A DNA stretch of 64,000 nucleotides from Telopea speciosissima (lineage: Eukaryota; Streptophyta; Magnoliopsida; Proteales; Proteaceae), in the NCBI RefSeq assembly GCF_018873765.1, contig NC_057919.1, positions 61,704,484 to 61,768,483 on the forward strand, given 5' to 3'. Within the stretch, counting starts at the first letter, position 1. Each line of letters opens with the position of its first letter. The notes under the pieces are model-generated. The model had not been told where the DNA came from. It did no database searches and was given only the letters and a program-made list of their open reading frames with translations. A program made the translations under genes and the position numbers. Shown in pieces: positions 34,512-46,018 of this stretch.

Positions 34512-37500
34512 TTAAGTATTCATGGAAGCTTGGATTTCTTCCAATGTTTTCCCCTTTGTTTCTGGTACAACCTTGGCCACAAATAGAAAAGCCAGAGCAC
34601 ACACGAAAGCGTAGAAGAAAAAAGTACCTAAAACCACAAGAACAAGTTTGAGTAAGGATTCTCTCACCATATCGAATCAAAAAATGAGCAAACATAAAGA
34701 GGGTTTTAAGATCAGATCTCCTTACCATAAGAACTCCAACTAATGAGATAATTGAAAGTGTAAGAATTCACAAAACACCCAAACCAGTTCACAAGTGTAA
34801 CAAAACTTCCAGCCGTTCCCTTCACATTAATGGGGAATATCTGCATACAGACAGAGAAGGAAACCAAAAGGAAAGTTATAAAAGATTAAGATAAGCTGAA
34901 TAATATTAAACTTTGAGAACTTCCAAGTTACCTCAGACATTATGACCCAAGGAACTGCACCCATCCCTATTGAGAAAGATCCTACATATACCTGCTCCCG
35001 GATTCACAATAAATTCAATTTAACACATACAGGGGAAATCACTCTACCCACATCAAAAAATTTCACTTTAGTTCATTTTGTTGCAGCACAGGAACACTTC
35101 AAACTAGTTATCATCACTAGCCAGCTGAAACATAGCAGAACTTCTACATGGCCTCAACATAACTCATTTCAAACACATAAATAAAGAAATTAGACTCTTT
35201 CTCTTGGCAACAAAGTTTCTTTGGAAAAAAACTGTTTGATCTGTATGAAGTGCATTTACTAACTTGATTGTTACAAATCTAGCTATATGGATGCAGAAAC
35301 TTTGTAATATCAAATAAATTTCTCATCATATACAGTACAGTCTTGTTACCATGATGCCAGTAAGAACCAACAGAGGAACCCACTGAGGTGATAATTCATT
35401 GACCTGATTCACAACAGAATCTTGAAGTGTTAGAAGAACAGCTAGATAGTGGAGGCCTGAAAATAATTCAAGGATTGCTCTTGGTTGGAAACTTGATGAT
35501 CAGTACCTTCATGTAGAATGATATCCCTGTAAGAGTGCTGCCTATGAACAACCCCAACGCAGAAATCTGAAACGAAAAGAGCAAAAACTATTGTATCAAA
35601 GAAGGTTTCTTTTTTAATGTGTTCTTATTCTGTGGAGGCTTTATTCTAATCCTTACCAACAGAAGAGGTCTTCTACCAGCTTTATCAATTAAGATTGCAC
35701 CCAAAGCAGTCACAGGAACCTGCAGGATGTTATCATGTAAGACATGAGGGAAATCTGCTCTGTAAAACAAGAGAAAGTATAAGAATGTCTGGGACATTGA
35801 GGGAGTTAACCTGTAAACAAGCATAAAGCACAATCCCAACATTGGTAGGGAATCCTGAGAGCTCAATTTAGATAAAGAGTTAGTATAGATATGTTAACAG
35901 AGTCTCATTGAGAGAGAATGATTCTAATACAATGTCTACCTGCAGTTGCGAAAATTTCGCTCAAGTAAAATGAAATTCCATTGATTCCTCCAAATTGTTG
36001 AAACATCATCAACCCAACTCCTACCTGAACATCAAAAGCTTAGTAGCCCAAAAAGGGAAATTTTTATGAAATCCCATCTAGGTCATGGTTCTTTGCTACT
36101 GGGTCAGAAAAAAGACTTACAATTACAGATCTCAGGTTACTTCTTTGAAACAAATCTAGCATTTTAGCTTCTGGGAGGTGTTGAAGAGTTTCAATTGAAT
36201 CCTGCCAAAACCATACAGAAGGCTTAATAAAAATGAAATTTGCTACATTCTCCAAGTGAATTGGGGTTCTATAGCTGAAAAAAAAATATGAACTTGGATC
36301 TCATAAGCTTCTTTTAAAATATCAGCATCCTTGCCGCGGAGCCTTTGCAATGCAGCTTCAAACTTATTTTGGCGGCCAGCCATAGCCTGAAAGAAAAGTC
36401 AATAGTGTATGTAAACATCAAGCGCATTACATGATTTCCTTTCTTGTTTCTAGTGGAGTAGATGAGCTTACCAGCCATCTAGGAGACTCAGGAATGAAGG
36501 ACAAACCCAGTAGTAGAACAATGCAGGGAATAATTCCTGTAAATTTGGCCATTCAACTCTGTAAATCTCCATTACTTCACATTTATGATGAAAGTTAAAT
36601 GAAGAAATTTCAGTAACTGTACATGGAATTACCAGTCAGTGCCAATGTCCGCCAGTTCAGTATAGTCCCCAATATAAAAGCAACCGAAACTCCAGTAACT
36701 ATCATGAGCTGCACAATTAAGTATAAACTGTAAACAGAAGTGTCATTGTTGATTATATGAAGGATCTCTAGTTCTAATAGAATATGAGTAGTTCACCTGA
36801 TTTGCAGTGGCTAGTCCACCTCTGAGATCTTTTGGTGCAATTTCTGAAATGAAGACTGGTACCTGTTCATTCATCAGTAAGCACTTTTGGTAGGAAAGTT
36901 GGAAGATTTGATTTATGGTTTGGCAGGAAAGTCACACTACAAGTAGGAACCCAGTTTCCCAAATCAAACACCTCAACTACAAATAATAAAATTGATGACC
37001 TCAAGTAGTTGAGGTAATCATCATCTTTAAATTAATTTGAGGATATGCACAAAGCAAGCACAAGGAGCTAGGGGTGTCACATTCCAGCCCGAACCAGTTG
37101 GACCGATTGAAATTGTCTGGTTTAACCTAAATCGAACTAAACCAACTGTGTATCATTTCGGCTTTGTTTTGGGTTTTCCAAAACCAGTAGAAATTGAAAC
37201 TTATCGGCCCGAATGAACTGACTGAAACTGGAGATCAAACCAAACCTAAAACTAAACTGACAATAAAACAAAAAAACCATTTATTATATTTTTAATTTGT
37301 GTATTTAACACCGAAACCATACCAAACCAATACGAGCCCCTTAATGAAAGCCGGCAAAAACTCGGACCAAAACCGAGAGTTGCCTTACAGGTTTGGCTTT
37401 GCTGACCCAGTTATGAACTGAAACAGATTCAGCCTGACAAAACCGAACTGAGCAGGCCAATTGACACCCCTACAAGGAGGGTTGGAAAGATGAGACAGAA

Positions 37501-40479
37501 TCCCTTGGAATATGTATTCTGGGGATAATAACTGCATATCACTTCCAGGATTAAGGGAAAAGAATCGAAAGTTATTGGACAAAATTTTCCTTCACTATGG
37601 GATGAAGGTTCAACCACCATCCTAGGGTTTACAAACTCCTATAGGATTTTAGTATAAGTCTAAAAGCATCCTCCTGATACCCTGTCTTGTCAATCTAGAG
37701 GCCAGGGTGAATGGATTCACCGTGGCTGAAGAAAAACTTGGTCCAAAGTTATTTTGGTTTCTCATTAAAAGCATGGGGAAAGCTTTCCTAAGCCGCTAGA
37801 GTAGAGTATGCTAGCACCTTTGTGTCTATCTCTCTCCTTCTCATATGAAATGACCTCACTACCCTCGTATGGATGATATTATTTTATCGCAACCCACTGG
37901 TGCTATCCCCTATATATGCTGTTTGCTCAGAGAATCCTCTCTCTAAATATATATGGTTAATTGACATTACAAACTTGAAATTGATGAAAACACCCAACAG
38001 CAACACCTACAAACCAAAATAACTTTGAAATTGATTCACACAAAGGGTTTTGCTAGTTAGACACCTTGACATTGTATCCTACTTCTCATAGAAATTCAGT
38101 TATGTAGATTTAAAAAGGAAATAATTGTAAAAGCATTTGTTCGTGAGCAGAATTATAGGGAAAATGAAGAAAATCATACCACATAGGAAAACACTCCAAT
38201 TCCATAGCCATTGCAGAATCTTCCAAGATCCAGTAATATATAACCCTTTTGAAACATTAAGATTGATATCAGGTTACTGAGAAAATGTCACAAACAGAAA
38301 AAAGAACATATAGGGAGATTTTAAGAACTCAATTTTATCAAATTTGTAAGGAGAGTATAAGTAGTGGAGATGAAACAAACAAATTAATAACCTTGGAGAA
38401 ATAAATGGCAAGCCATCCTACAATGCACAACACCGATGACACTCTCAGGGTCTGTGCTCGATCCATTGATTCATTAAACCACACAAAGAATGAAATCAAA
38501 AAGAAGTTAGAGAAGGAAATTTTAGTTTATCAATATCAAATTCCTCATCTTAATGGATGTTCATCACTCACAGCTTTTCGGCCAAGGAAATCAGCAATCC
38601 ACCCACTACTGATTGCACCGATCATTGCACCAATACTCACTATGGAGCCAAACAAGGAGTACTGCATTTTTTCACCAAGTCAAACAAGAACCCAATTCCC
38701 AATTATAGATATTACTTCTATAAGAACATCCATAATACATATTGGCTAGTTGAAAGTAGTAAAGCCCACATTGAGCTTAATTTTTGAATGTCACAAATAT
38801 TTTGTTTTTTTTTTTTTTTTCTTTTTTTTCTGAATTGTGAGCTTTTATATATATATTTCTTTAGGGGGGAGGGGGAGGGGGAGGGAGAGGGGGGGGGGGG
38901 GGGGAGGAACTGTGGAGTGGGGAAGGTAACAGCTTGCAGGAGATTCGAACTTGAGACCTCTTAGTGAGCATGGGCATAAAGCACACCACAACTCACAAAT
39001 CGCGCTAGGCAGCTGTTGTTACACACATATTTTGTTATATAATATATTATATATGAAGATAATAAATGATAATATATTTTATTATAGTGTTATTTTATGT
39101 AAATTTGATAATTTTCTCCACGACCCAACCGAACTCAGTCTAGTCCATGCATCTCTCCCTTCCCCCGCTCCATGACCAGGGCCAATCAGGGTCAGCCAAG
39201 CCTGACCCTGAGGACGGGTCAAAGTTGGATTTTCTAGGCCCTTAGTCAGGGTCGAGCCGGGTTGGGTCTAGGCCAAACTAAGGGGACTCAGAGTTGGACT
39301 GGGGTTTTAAAATGTTCGGCACAACCCGACCCTGTTGCACCCCTACCCTCCAACATGGTATCAGAACTGAGGTCACGCGAGAGGGGTATTAAGATGTTGG
39401 GAATTTTAGTCCCACGTCAAATTGTTCTGATCTTTGTTCCCTCTATTTATTTTGAGAAGTTCTCTCCATCTAATGCTTTAAGATTCTGGTTGATTCCAAA
39501 TATTTCTAAGGTATTTCCAGGGTCCACTAAGATTCCGGCTTAATCAGAATCCATGGAAACTGCTTCCATTGCCAATTCTGCTTACTTGAACCAAATCGGT
39601 TTGGAGCGGATGGAATTGACCTTGCCTTTTAATAAAAAAATGGATTTTTATTACATTTTTACCCTTAGACCATACCAGTGATTCAGTGAATTGGTATAGG
39701 ATCAGTCAATATTTGAGATCAGTCTCAGTCGATACTCATCCAATCTAATTATGAGGCATGCTCCACACACACTACATGGATCTTTATCATCTCCAATTAT
39801 CTGCCCCTCCATGTCCTCCAACTCCTCTCATAGGGGGCGGAAATGACCACCCTATCCCCTGCCCGAACACACTATCCGGGTGGGGTCCACTCCCCCCTTA
39901 TTAGAGGAATTGGAAGAAATGGAGGGGCAGATAATTGGAGACGATAATTTAGCCAGCTAGTAAGAATGCAAGTAAAAAAGCAAACAAGAGGAAGACATAA
40001 TGAACGAACCTGAGACAAAGTCAGGCCAAGATCATCCTTGATGACATTATGGAGAGGAGCCGTAAAGCCCACCTGCACAGCCAATAAATTGAAATTAAAG
40101 AAGTTTTGAATGGGAAAAAATAGCTCATATCAATCTTCTCCATAGATATAGAAATAGAGAGAGAGAGAGAGAGAGAGATGCACTAAGCAGTGCACCGCAC
40201 TTGAAAAAATAAAAATTTGCAAAAGAAAGAGAGACATACGCAAGATCCAAACTCGAAAGACCCACAAACAGCAACGAAAGTGCTGAGGAGAACCATGGAG
40301 AGTGACCTTCCTTGGTGGGTTTGGAATATGAGCTCATCTTGTTCTCCAGGCTTTTCCAAGCAAACCAAACAATCCTGTGGCTCCTGGGCCTTGAGGAGTG
40401 GCTCAGTCGCTGATAGTAAACCATTACCATTCCCTTCTCCCACTGGGTGGTTGCCCTTCTCCATGTTTATGATGCCCAT
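34512..40479 (-). CDS. ERD6-like: ERD6-like (ESL) sugar transporter, copy 2, intact, 18 exons
   Basis: Exons in coding order: 40479-40240, 40072-40010, 38661-38572, 38451-38392, 38245-38180, 36862-36797, 36708-36633, 36536-36472, 36386-36294, 36201-36121, 36024-35940, 35854-35811, 35719-35657, 35566-35507, 35403-35350, 34991-34932, 34840-34726, 34627-34512. All introns are GT-AG and the phases match copy 1 exon by exon. The protein is 498 aa from 40479 or 493 aa from the ATG at 40464; the latter is the start shared with copy 1. [24 protein letters not shown] and [12 protein letters not shown] are present, as is the N-terminal acidic dileucine (ATEPLL). It ends ASMNT instead of ASMTTS. It differs from copy 1 at [11 protein letters not shown]. 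Same predicted function: tonoplast monosaccharide carrier. Reading convergently with copy 1 across 16 kb. Confidence 0.93.
37069..37476. mobile_element. TIR element with AGGGGTGTCA ends, intron 5 of ESL copy 2
   Basis: Complement of the element at 15123-15533, same place in the gene and similar length, showing it was present before the copies separated. Confidence 0.7.
38864..38905. repeat. G-rich run in intron 2 of ESL copy 2
   Basis: A purine run with up to about 14 consecutive G bases at the tail of the SINE. It corresponds to the C-run of the SINE tail in copy 1 (13545-13558). Confidence 0.8.
38905..39025 (-). mobile_element. tRNA-derived SINE in intron 2 of ESL copy 2
   Basis: Complement of the SINE at 13441-13575, with A-box-like and B-box-like blocks retained. 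It is followed at 39180-39350 by another repeat (GGGTCAGGGTCGAG style) also shared with copy 1 (11850-12040). Confidence 0.72.
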
Positions 40480-40868
40480 CTCCTCCAACTTTAGCTCTTT
40501 TTATCAGTTAATTGAGAAAGTTTAATTAGCTCATCATGATCAAAGTCCAATTACGTACTTATAGAAGAGTCAGACGGGGCAGTCACTGAGGAACCTGTTA
40601 ATTATGGGGAAGGGTTGTTGGATCTAAAATTTGGAATCTTTATTTCTTTATCTATCTTTTAAATATTTTGTGCTTTTCTGCTCTTGAGGATTTGGATCCT
40701 CTCAATAACGATTAACTATTTTTTTTTTTGTGGTTGCTAGAGATGAGAATTAATTACAGGCCATTTACACACCATCCCCTTAAGCATATTTTTTAATCCT
40801 CAATTCCTTATTCAAAATGCAAGTTTCTTTGATGGGAAAAGGTTCCCAATGTAAGGTCATTCAAATCC

Positions 40869-41670
40869 CGATGAGCCATAAAATAGCCCTCCATTCAGAG
40901 GGTGACACGTGGATGGAGCCAAGCCGAACCAGAGGATCAAGCCGAACCAAACAATGAGGCCCCAAGCCAGGCACCGAAGAGGAGGACGATCACCTCACTC
41001 ACCGACATGGCCGAGCTCGAGGCCGACCGCTGTCGGTCTGCTGAGCACCGAGCCGGGCCCACTCTGCTTGGCCATACTGCTGAGGATCACCAAGGACGAA
41101 TACATGCCTGAGCTCCCGCGTAACCTACAACGAGAACAAGTTGGCCGAGTCGAGCATCGCGTCGAGGTTCAAAACACCGACCATCTGGGCCAAGCCCGAA
41201 GCCGAACAGTAGGGGCATGGCCATCCGAGGCCGAGGCCCCGCCAGAAGCGATAACTACGGCCCACCAGGAATCACGGGGCCACGAAATCATACCCCGACG
41301 ATTGCGGGACGTGAATCGGGCCGCAATCCAGCAGCGGAATCGAATCACACTCCAATAAGGATTCTTACCTCATTAGGATTCCAACTCCGAGAATAACTCT
41401 CTACTCTGCTCCGCATGGAAGAGCCCAACCAAAAGAGGGCTCTTACCATACAAGGACTTATCCGACCGCCTCAACTCATCCTATAAATACCCAGGTATGG
41501 AGCTCAAATGCTCATCTCACTTTCACTAAGTTGATACGCTATTGCACCGGAGACCTAACTTAAGCATCGGAGAGTCCTTAGCCAGAGCCACACCGGCTCT
41601 CTTGTGCTCACTCGATTTTTGTAGGCTCATCCGTGGGCGAATCGGACGACAGAGTTTTTCACACGCAACA
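40869..41670 (+). mobile_element. Gypsy solo LTR (about 800 bp) upstream of ESL copy 2
   Basis: Flanked by a 5-bp duplication AATCC (40864-40868 and 41671-41675). It starts CGATGAGCCATAAAATAG and ends CACGCAACA, with CCTATAAATACCC at about 41480. The last third is related to the LTR at 5577-6144. It is GC-rich and carries long but meaningless frames. It splits the ESL upstream block, which reads uninterrupted at 9330, 20090, 52520 and 54110. A single LTR with a target duplication is the product of LTR-LTR recombination. Confidence 0.85.
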
Positions 41671-41675
41671 AATCC

Positions 41676-43072
41676 AAATCGGGGTCGAATCAGTACTTGT
41701 TCGAATTGATCCTAAAAACCCTAATATCGGCCCTTAGATCCGAAACTCAAAAATTGGGTGACCAAAAAACCCTTAGAATTTGTTATGTTGAATCAATCGG
41801 ATTCAGGATAGGTCACACGATTTGGTTTAGAATACGATTTTTGGAACGATGTCCCCACGACACTGATATACCATCATTCTCTTTTTTTTTTTTTTTTTTT
41901 TGTCTCTCTCTCCTACTCTGACCATGTGAGCTCATATGAATTATACCATTCCTCTCTTTGTCATTAGTATGGCATAAAAAGTACCCCCTTACACTGGTGT
42001 CGTGAGGAACCTTCCCCTTATTTTATAGGTCATGCTCAGTGTAACCAAGCACTGATAAACAGAGTTAATTATCAACAAATCAACATATTGGTTTTGCCCT
42101 TTGGTTTAATTTTTTTACAATAGAGTTAGAGTATTTTAAAAATCAAGATATCAATATTATATCAATCACACGTGGGCGTCTTAACAACGTTTTGACTTAT
42201 AACCAGGCATGATACACCAAAACAAAACAAAAAATCATCTTTTTCATGCCACATAGACTGTGACAACTCTTTATAACCACACATGATTACACTAAGACTA
42301 ACCGTATTTTATAAATAACAAAGAAAAACAAAGCAAATGAAGGGCCAATAGACTAAGAGTTTTATGGGACAAAGAACACTTCCTTGGTCCTATGACTCCT
42401 ACACCCAAACACAGGAGCGCACAAAAATACCACCTTCCCCCTCCCCCCCCCCCCCCAACCAATGAAATAAAACATCGCATCTATGTTGATGCCCCTACGC
42501 GCCTGCTCTCATTTGCCCCCGAGATGGTGTAGGCGCTACATGACCAAACAATAATCTCTTGCCCGAGTATTAATTTTCTCTCATAATGTGGGTCCCATGC
42601 GGATGATATTATTTTTTATACCGCTATTGATGTGGCATGCAGATTCTCCCCATGCTGGCATCGTGGGTACCCTGTCCAAAACAACAATTGACAACTATTA
42701 TAGGATGATCTAAGGCATTTAAGAAGCGATTTTGTTAATGCCAAACTGTCATTATTTATTCAGTGGAGTATATTGCATAGGACATTGTGTTGATCCCACT
42801 TTCTCCTATATTCTCACTACCTGCAATATTTTTATTTTTTATTTTTTTGGGGGGTTTTGGGGTGGGGGGAGGAAGGGGAAACACCATCTCACCTGCATAT
42901 TGTGCTGGTGTGACCATATTAAGTTTGAAGTCCCTACGAAGAAATTTATAACTTAAAAATACTAGACTTTAATCAGTTGATTGGAGCAGTGCTGCAAATG
43001 GATCCGATTACCATGGAGATCAGAACCAGATCTGATCAAATTATTCAAATGTGCCTATCCAATTAAATATCT
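41676..43072. repeat. Distal upstream region of ESL copy 2, arm B of the inverted duplication
   Basis: Matches the complement of 7531-9330. It contains a run of T (41880-41900) and short repeats. No coding region is supported. The match stops at 43072. Confidence 0.7.
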
Positions 43073-43630
43073 ATGGCTCCGTTTGATTGCAAGAGAAATT
43101 AAAGGGAAGGGATGTGAAATTTTTATAATTATTACCCCATGCGACTATATCACTTGCTCCAAATCATTTCATATTTGATTATTAAATTTTACTTTACTCT
43201 GCATCCAATTTCCTTTGGTTTAAAATAAAAATTAGGGTTAAATACGCATACCCCCTAAAATACACACAATATTCCTCATGCCCCTCTAAGGTTTTGAAAA
43301 TTCCATGTACCACCCCTACTTTACCCCCTAAAGCCATTTAAGTCTACACCAGCGTTAAATGCTAAAAAATGATCAAACTACCATTTTTTCTATCTTTTCT
43401 AAAATTTGAAAAGACCTAATTACCCTGACTTATTTGTTAAAATTTGAAAAGACCAAAATGCCCTCATCTTCTTTTACAATGTAGATACCCAATACTACTA
43501 CCACCACCACCATTAACACCATCACCACCGTGAAACCCCACCTCCACCACCACCTCCAACTCCTCCACCTCTACCAATTCCACCCCTGAGTTCCCCTCCC
43601 TTGCCTATTCCTCCACCAACACCGCCGCCC
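43073..43630. repeat. Repeat debris between ESL copies 2 and 3
   Basis: 43075-43220 resembles a MITE end (GCTCCGTTTGATTGCAAG) also seen at 31830. 43235-43330 has the style of a TIR end (AGGGTTAAATACGCATACCCC). 43495-43620 is CCACCA-rich simple sequence. No gene is supported. Confidence 0.45.
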
Positions 43631-43836
43631 TAAATATATATATGGTTAATTGACCTTACAAACTTGAAATTGATGAAAACACCCAAAAACAAAACCTACA
43701 AACTAGGACATATGATTCACACAAAGGGTTTTGCTAGTGTAAGAAACCCTGAGATTGTATACTCCTTCTCAAAGAAATTCAGATATGTAGATTTAAAATG
43801 GAAATAATTGTAAAAGCACTTGCCCTTACTCCTTAA

Positions 43837-44468
43837 TTAAAAGAGTTTGAACTCTAGAATTCCAGTACTCGGCTGAAATCGAAATTGGGATCGGTTTCCT
43901 CCATACGACAACGGGCGTGCGGCCTAGCCTAACAGCCCAGCAAACTTTGGGACCATTACCTAATGAAGGAGATTGGGCCTGGGCCTGCATCTGGATCTGG
44001 GCCAGGCCATATGCTCTTTATACCATGAAATGGCCCCAACAATTAAGTATGCAAGAACTGTGATAAGGCTTTACCACACAAACCCCAACGTTGTTGTTTC
44101 AGTCAGCAACTTTACTTTTTCCAATCTTCACAAGGGTTGGAGGAATCGGGTCATGGTTTCAAATATCGGCATAAAATCGGCTGTATTGGCCAATTGGCCA
44201 ATATCAATACTTGGCCAATACCGGATCAGCATAATGGTTCATAGTAAGAGTAAAACCGTCCAAAAATTAATTTATGTAAAAATAAAATAGGGAAAAATCT
44301 TTAGATACGGCTGATTCGTATCAGTATTGGCCAAGACTGATCCCAATACTGTTATGCAGAATCAGCCTATTTGGACAGAAATATAAAGTGACTTGTAGCC
44401 GATTTAAGGTTTTTGTAACCGATTCGACCCAATTCCAGCTCCACCCCTCGCACAACAACAAATAGGAG
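43837..44468. mobile_element. Insertion in intron 5 shared by ESL copies 3 and 4
   Basis: Its complement matches 59702-60178 (GGTCGAATCGGTTAC, TTGGCCAATA words). Copies 1 and 2 read through without it (TCACTAACAAATTC at 14468; complement at 38130). The copy here has an extra block at about 43905-44070. Type unknown, probably a TIR element. Confidence 0.65.
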
Positions 44469-45293
44469 TGCTAGTGAGCAGAATTATATATAGGAAAAAT
44501 AAAGAAAATCATACCACATAGGAAAACACTCCAATTCCATAGCCATTGCAGAATCTTCCAAGATCCAGTATTACATAACCCTTTTTGAAACATTAAGATT
44601 GATATCAGGTGACTGAGAAAATGTCACAAAGAGAAAAAAGAAGATATAGGGAGATTTTAAGAACATAAAATTATTAAATTTGTAAGAGTATAAGTAGTGG
44701 AGATGAAACAAACAAATTAATAACCTTGGAGAAATAAATGGCAAGCCATCCTGCAGATGACACTCTCATGATCTGTGCTCGATCCATTGATTCATTAAAC
44801 CACACAGAGAATCAAATAAAAAAGAAGTTAGAGAAGGAAAATTTTAGCTCATCAATATAAATTTCTCATCTTAATGGGTGTTCATCACTCACAGCTTTTC
44901 GGCCAAGGAAATCAGCAATCCACCCACTACTGATAGCACCGATCATTGCATCAATACTCATTTTCGAGCCAAACAAGGAGTACTGCATTGTTTCACCAAG
45001 TCAAATAGGAACCCAACTCCCAAATATCACTTTTATAAGGACATATTGGCTAGTTGAAATTAGTAATGTCCAAATTCGACTTAATTGTTGGGATGTTGGT
45101 AGTTATAGAGTTATAATCCAACATCGGCATGTTCTTGTCTCCGGTGTCTTCATATACTCGAAGAGTTCACTCCACTTAATGCATTATGGTTTTGAGTTTG
45201 ACCCTCCAACATGGTATCAAAACGAGGTCACACAAGAGGGTTGTTAAGATGTTAGGAGTTTTAGTCCCACATCAGATTGTTCTGATCTTTGTT

Positions 45294-45362
45294 TTTTGTT
45301 TTTTTTTTTTGATAAACCAAAGCAAATTCATTAATTAAAATATCCAAGGTTATTGAACATGA
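45294..45362 (-). mobile_element. Very short 5'-truncated LINE tail, intron 2 of ESL copy 3
   Basis: 69 bp between two copies of TGTTCTGATCTTTGTT (45278-45293 and 45363-45378), with a T-run at the left that is the poly-A tail of a minus-strand insert. The sequence GAATTTGCTTTGGTTTATC before the tail is typical of plant L1 3' ends. The same insert is at about 58819-58886 in copy 4 and missing from copies 1 and 2. Confidence 0.8.
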
Positions 45363-45770
45363 TGTTCTGATCTTTGTTGCCTTTATATAATTGAGAAGTT
45401 CTCTCCACCTAATGGCTTAAGATTCTGGTTGATTCCAAATATTTCTAGGGTTCACAGCGATTCTGGCTGAATCAGAATCCATGGAAACTGATTCTGTTGC
45501 CAATTTCGCTTACTTAAACCAGATCGGTATTGCCCTGAATCGGTTGGGATTGGATGGAATTGCCCCTGCCATTTAATAAAAATTGATTTATTATATTCTT
45601 CCCCTAAGACCGTACCGATGAATCGGTATAGGATCGGTCAATATTCAGGATCAGCCTCAGTCGATACTGATCCACTCCGGGCGAATCAACCAATCCGATT
45701 TCAAGATTACAAACCATCATAGTTCAAACACTCGCCAAATTTCGGATATTTTGGCTAGCCGAGATGAGAT

Positions 45771-46018
45771 TATTACATTTGATATGCAAAGTGAATCTGT
45801 ATCATCATTATTAATGAGATAAACAGTATATATATACAAGGATTAATAGAGCAATCTGCTCAAGATAAAAGGAAATAAATAAACAGAAAATATAAAACTA
45901 CCTAAACAGTATTAAATTAATATGTACAGCCTAGAATCAAGCAACGGCTATAATCCAAGGATTAAGCCCAAGAATAATGCAACGGTTATCTTCATCTATG
46001 CCAAGATGTACGCTAACA
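45771..46018 (-). mobile_element. 3' LTR of Copia element 2
   Basis: 248 bp, from TGTTAGC on the minus strand to ...TGTAATA, next to GAGAT at its outer edge and the purine tract at its inner edge. Confidence 0.88.

Noticed and set aside
38860-38905. Poly-G run as a telomere or quadruplex regulatory site
   Set aside because: It matches the C-run tail of the SINE in the paralogous intron; no further evidence of function.
40902-41358. Long GC-rich open frames (69-149 codons)
   Set aside because: They lie wholly inside the Gypsy solo LTR, overlap in different frames, and show no domain.
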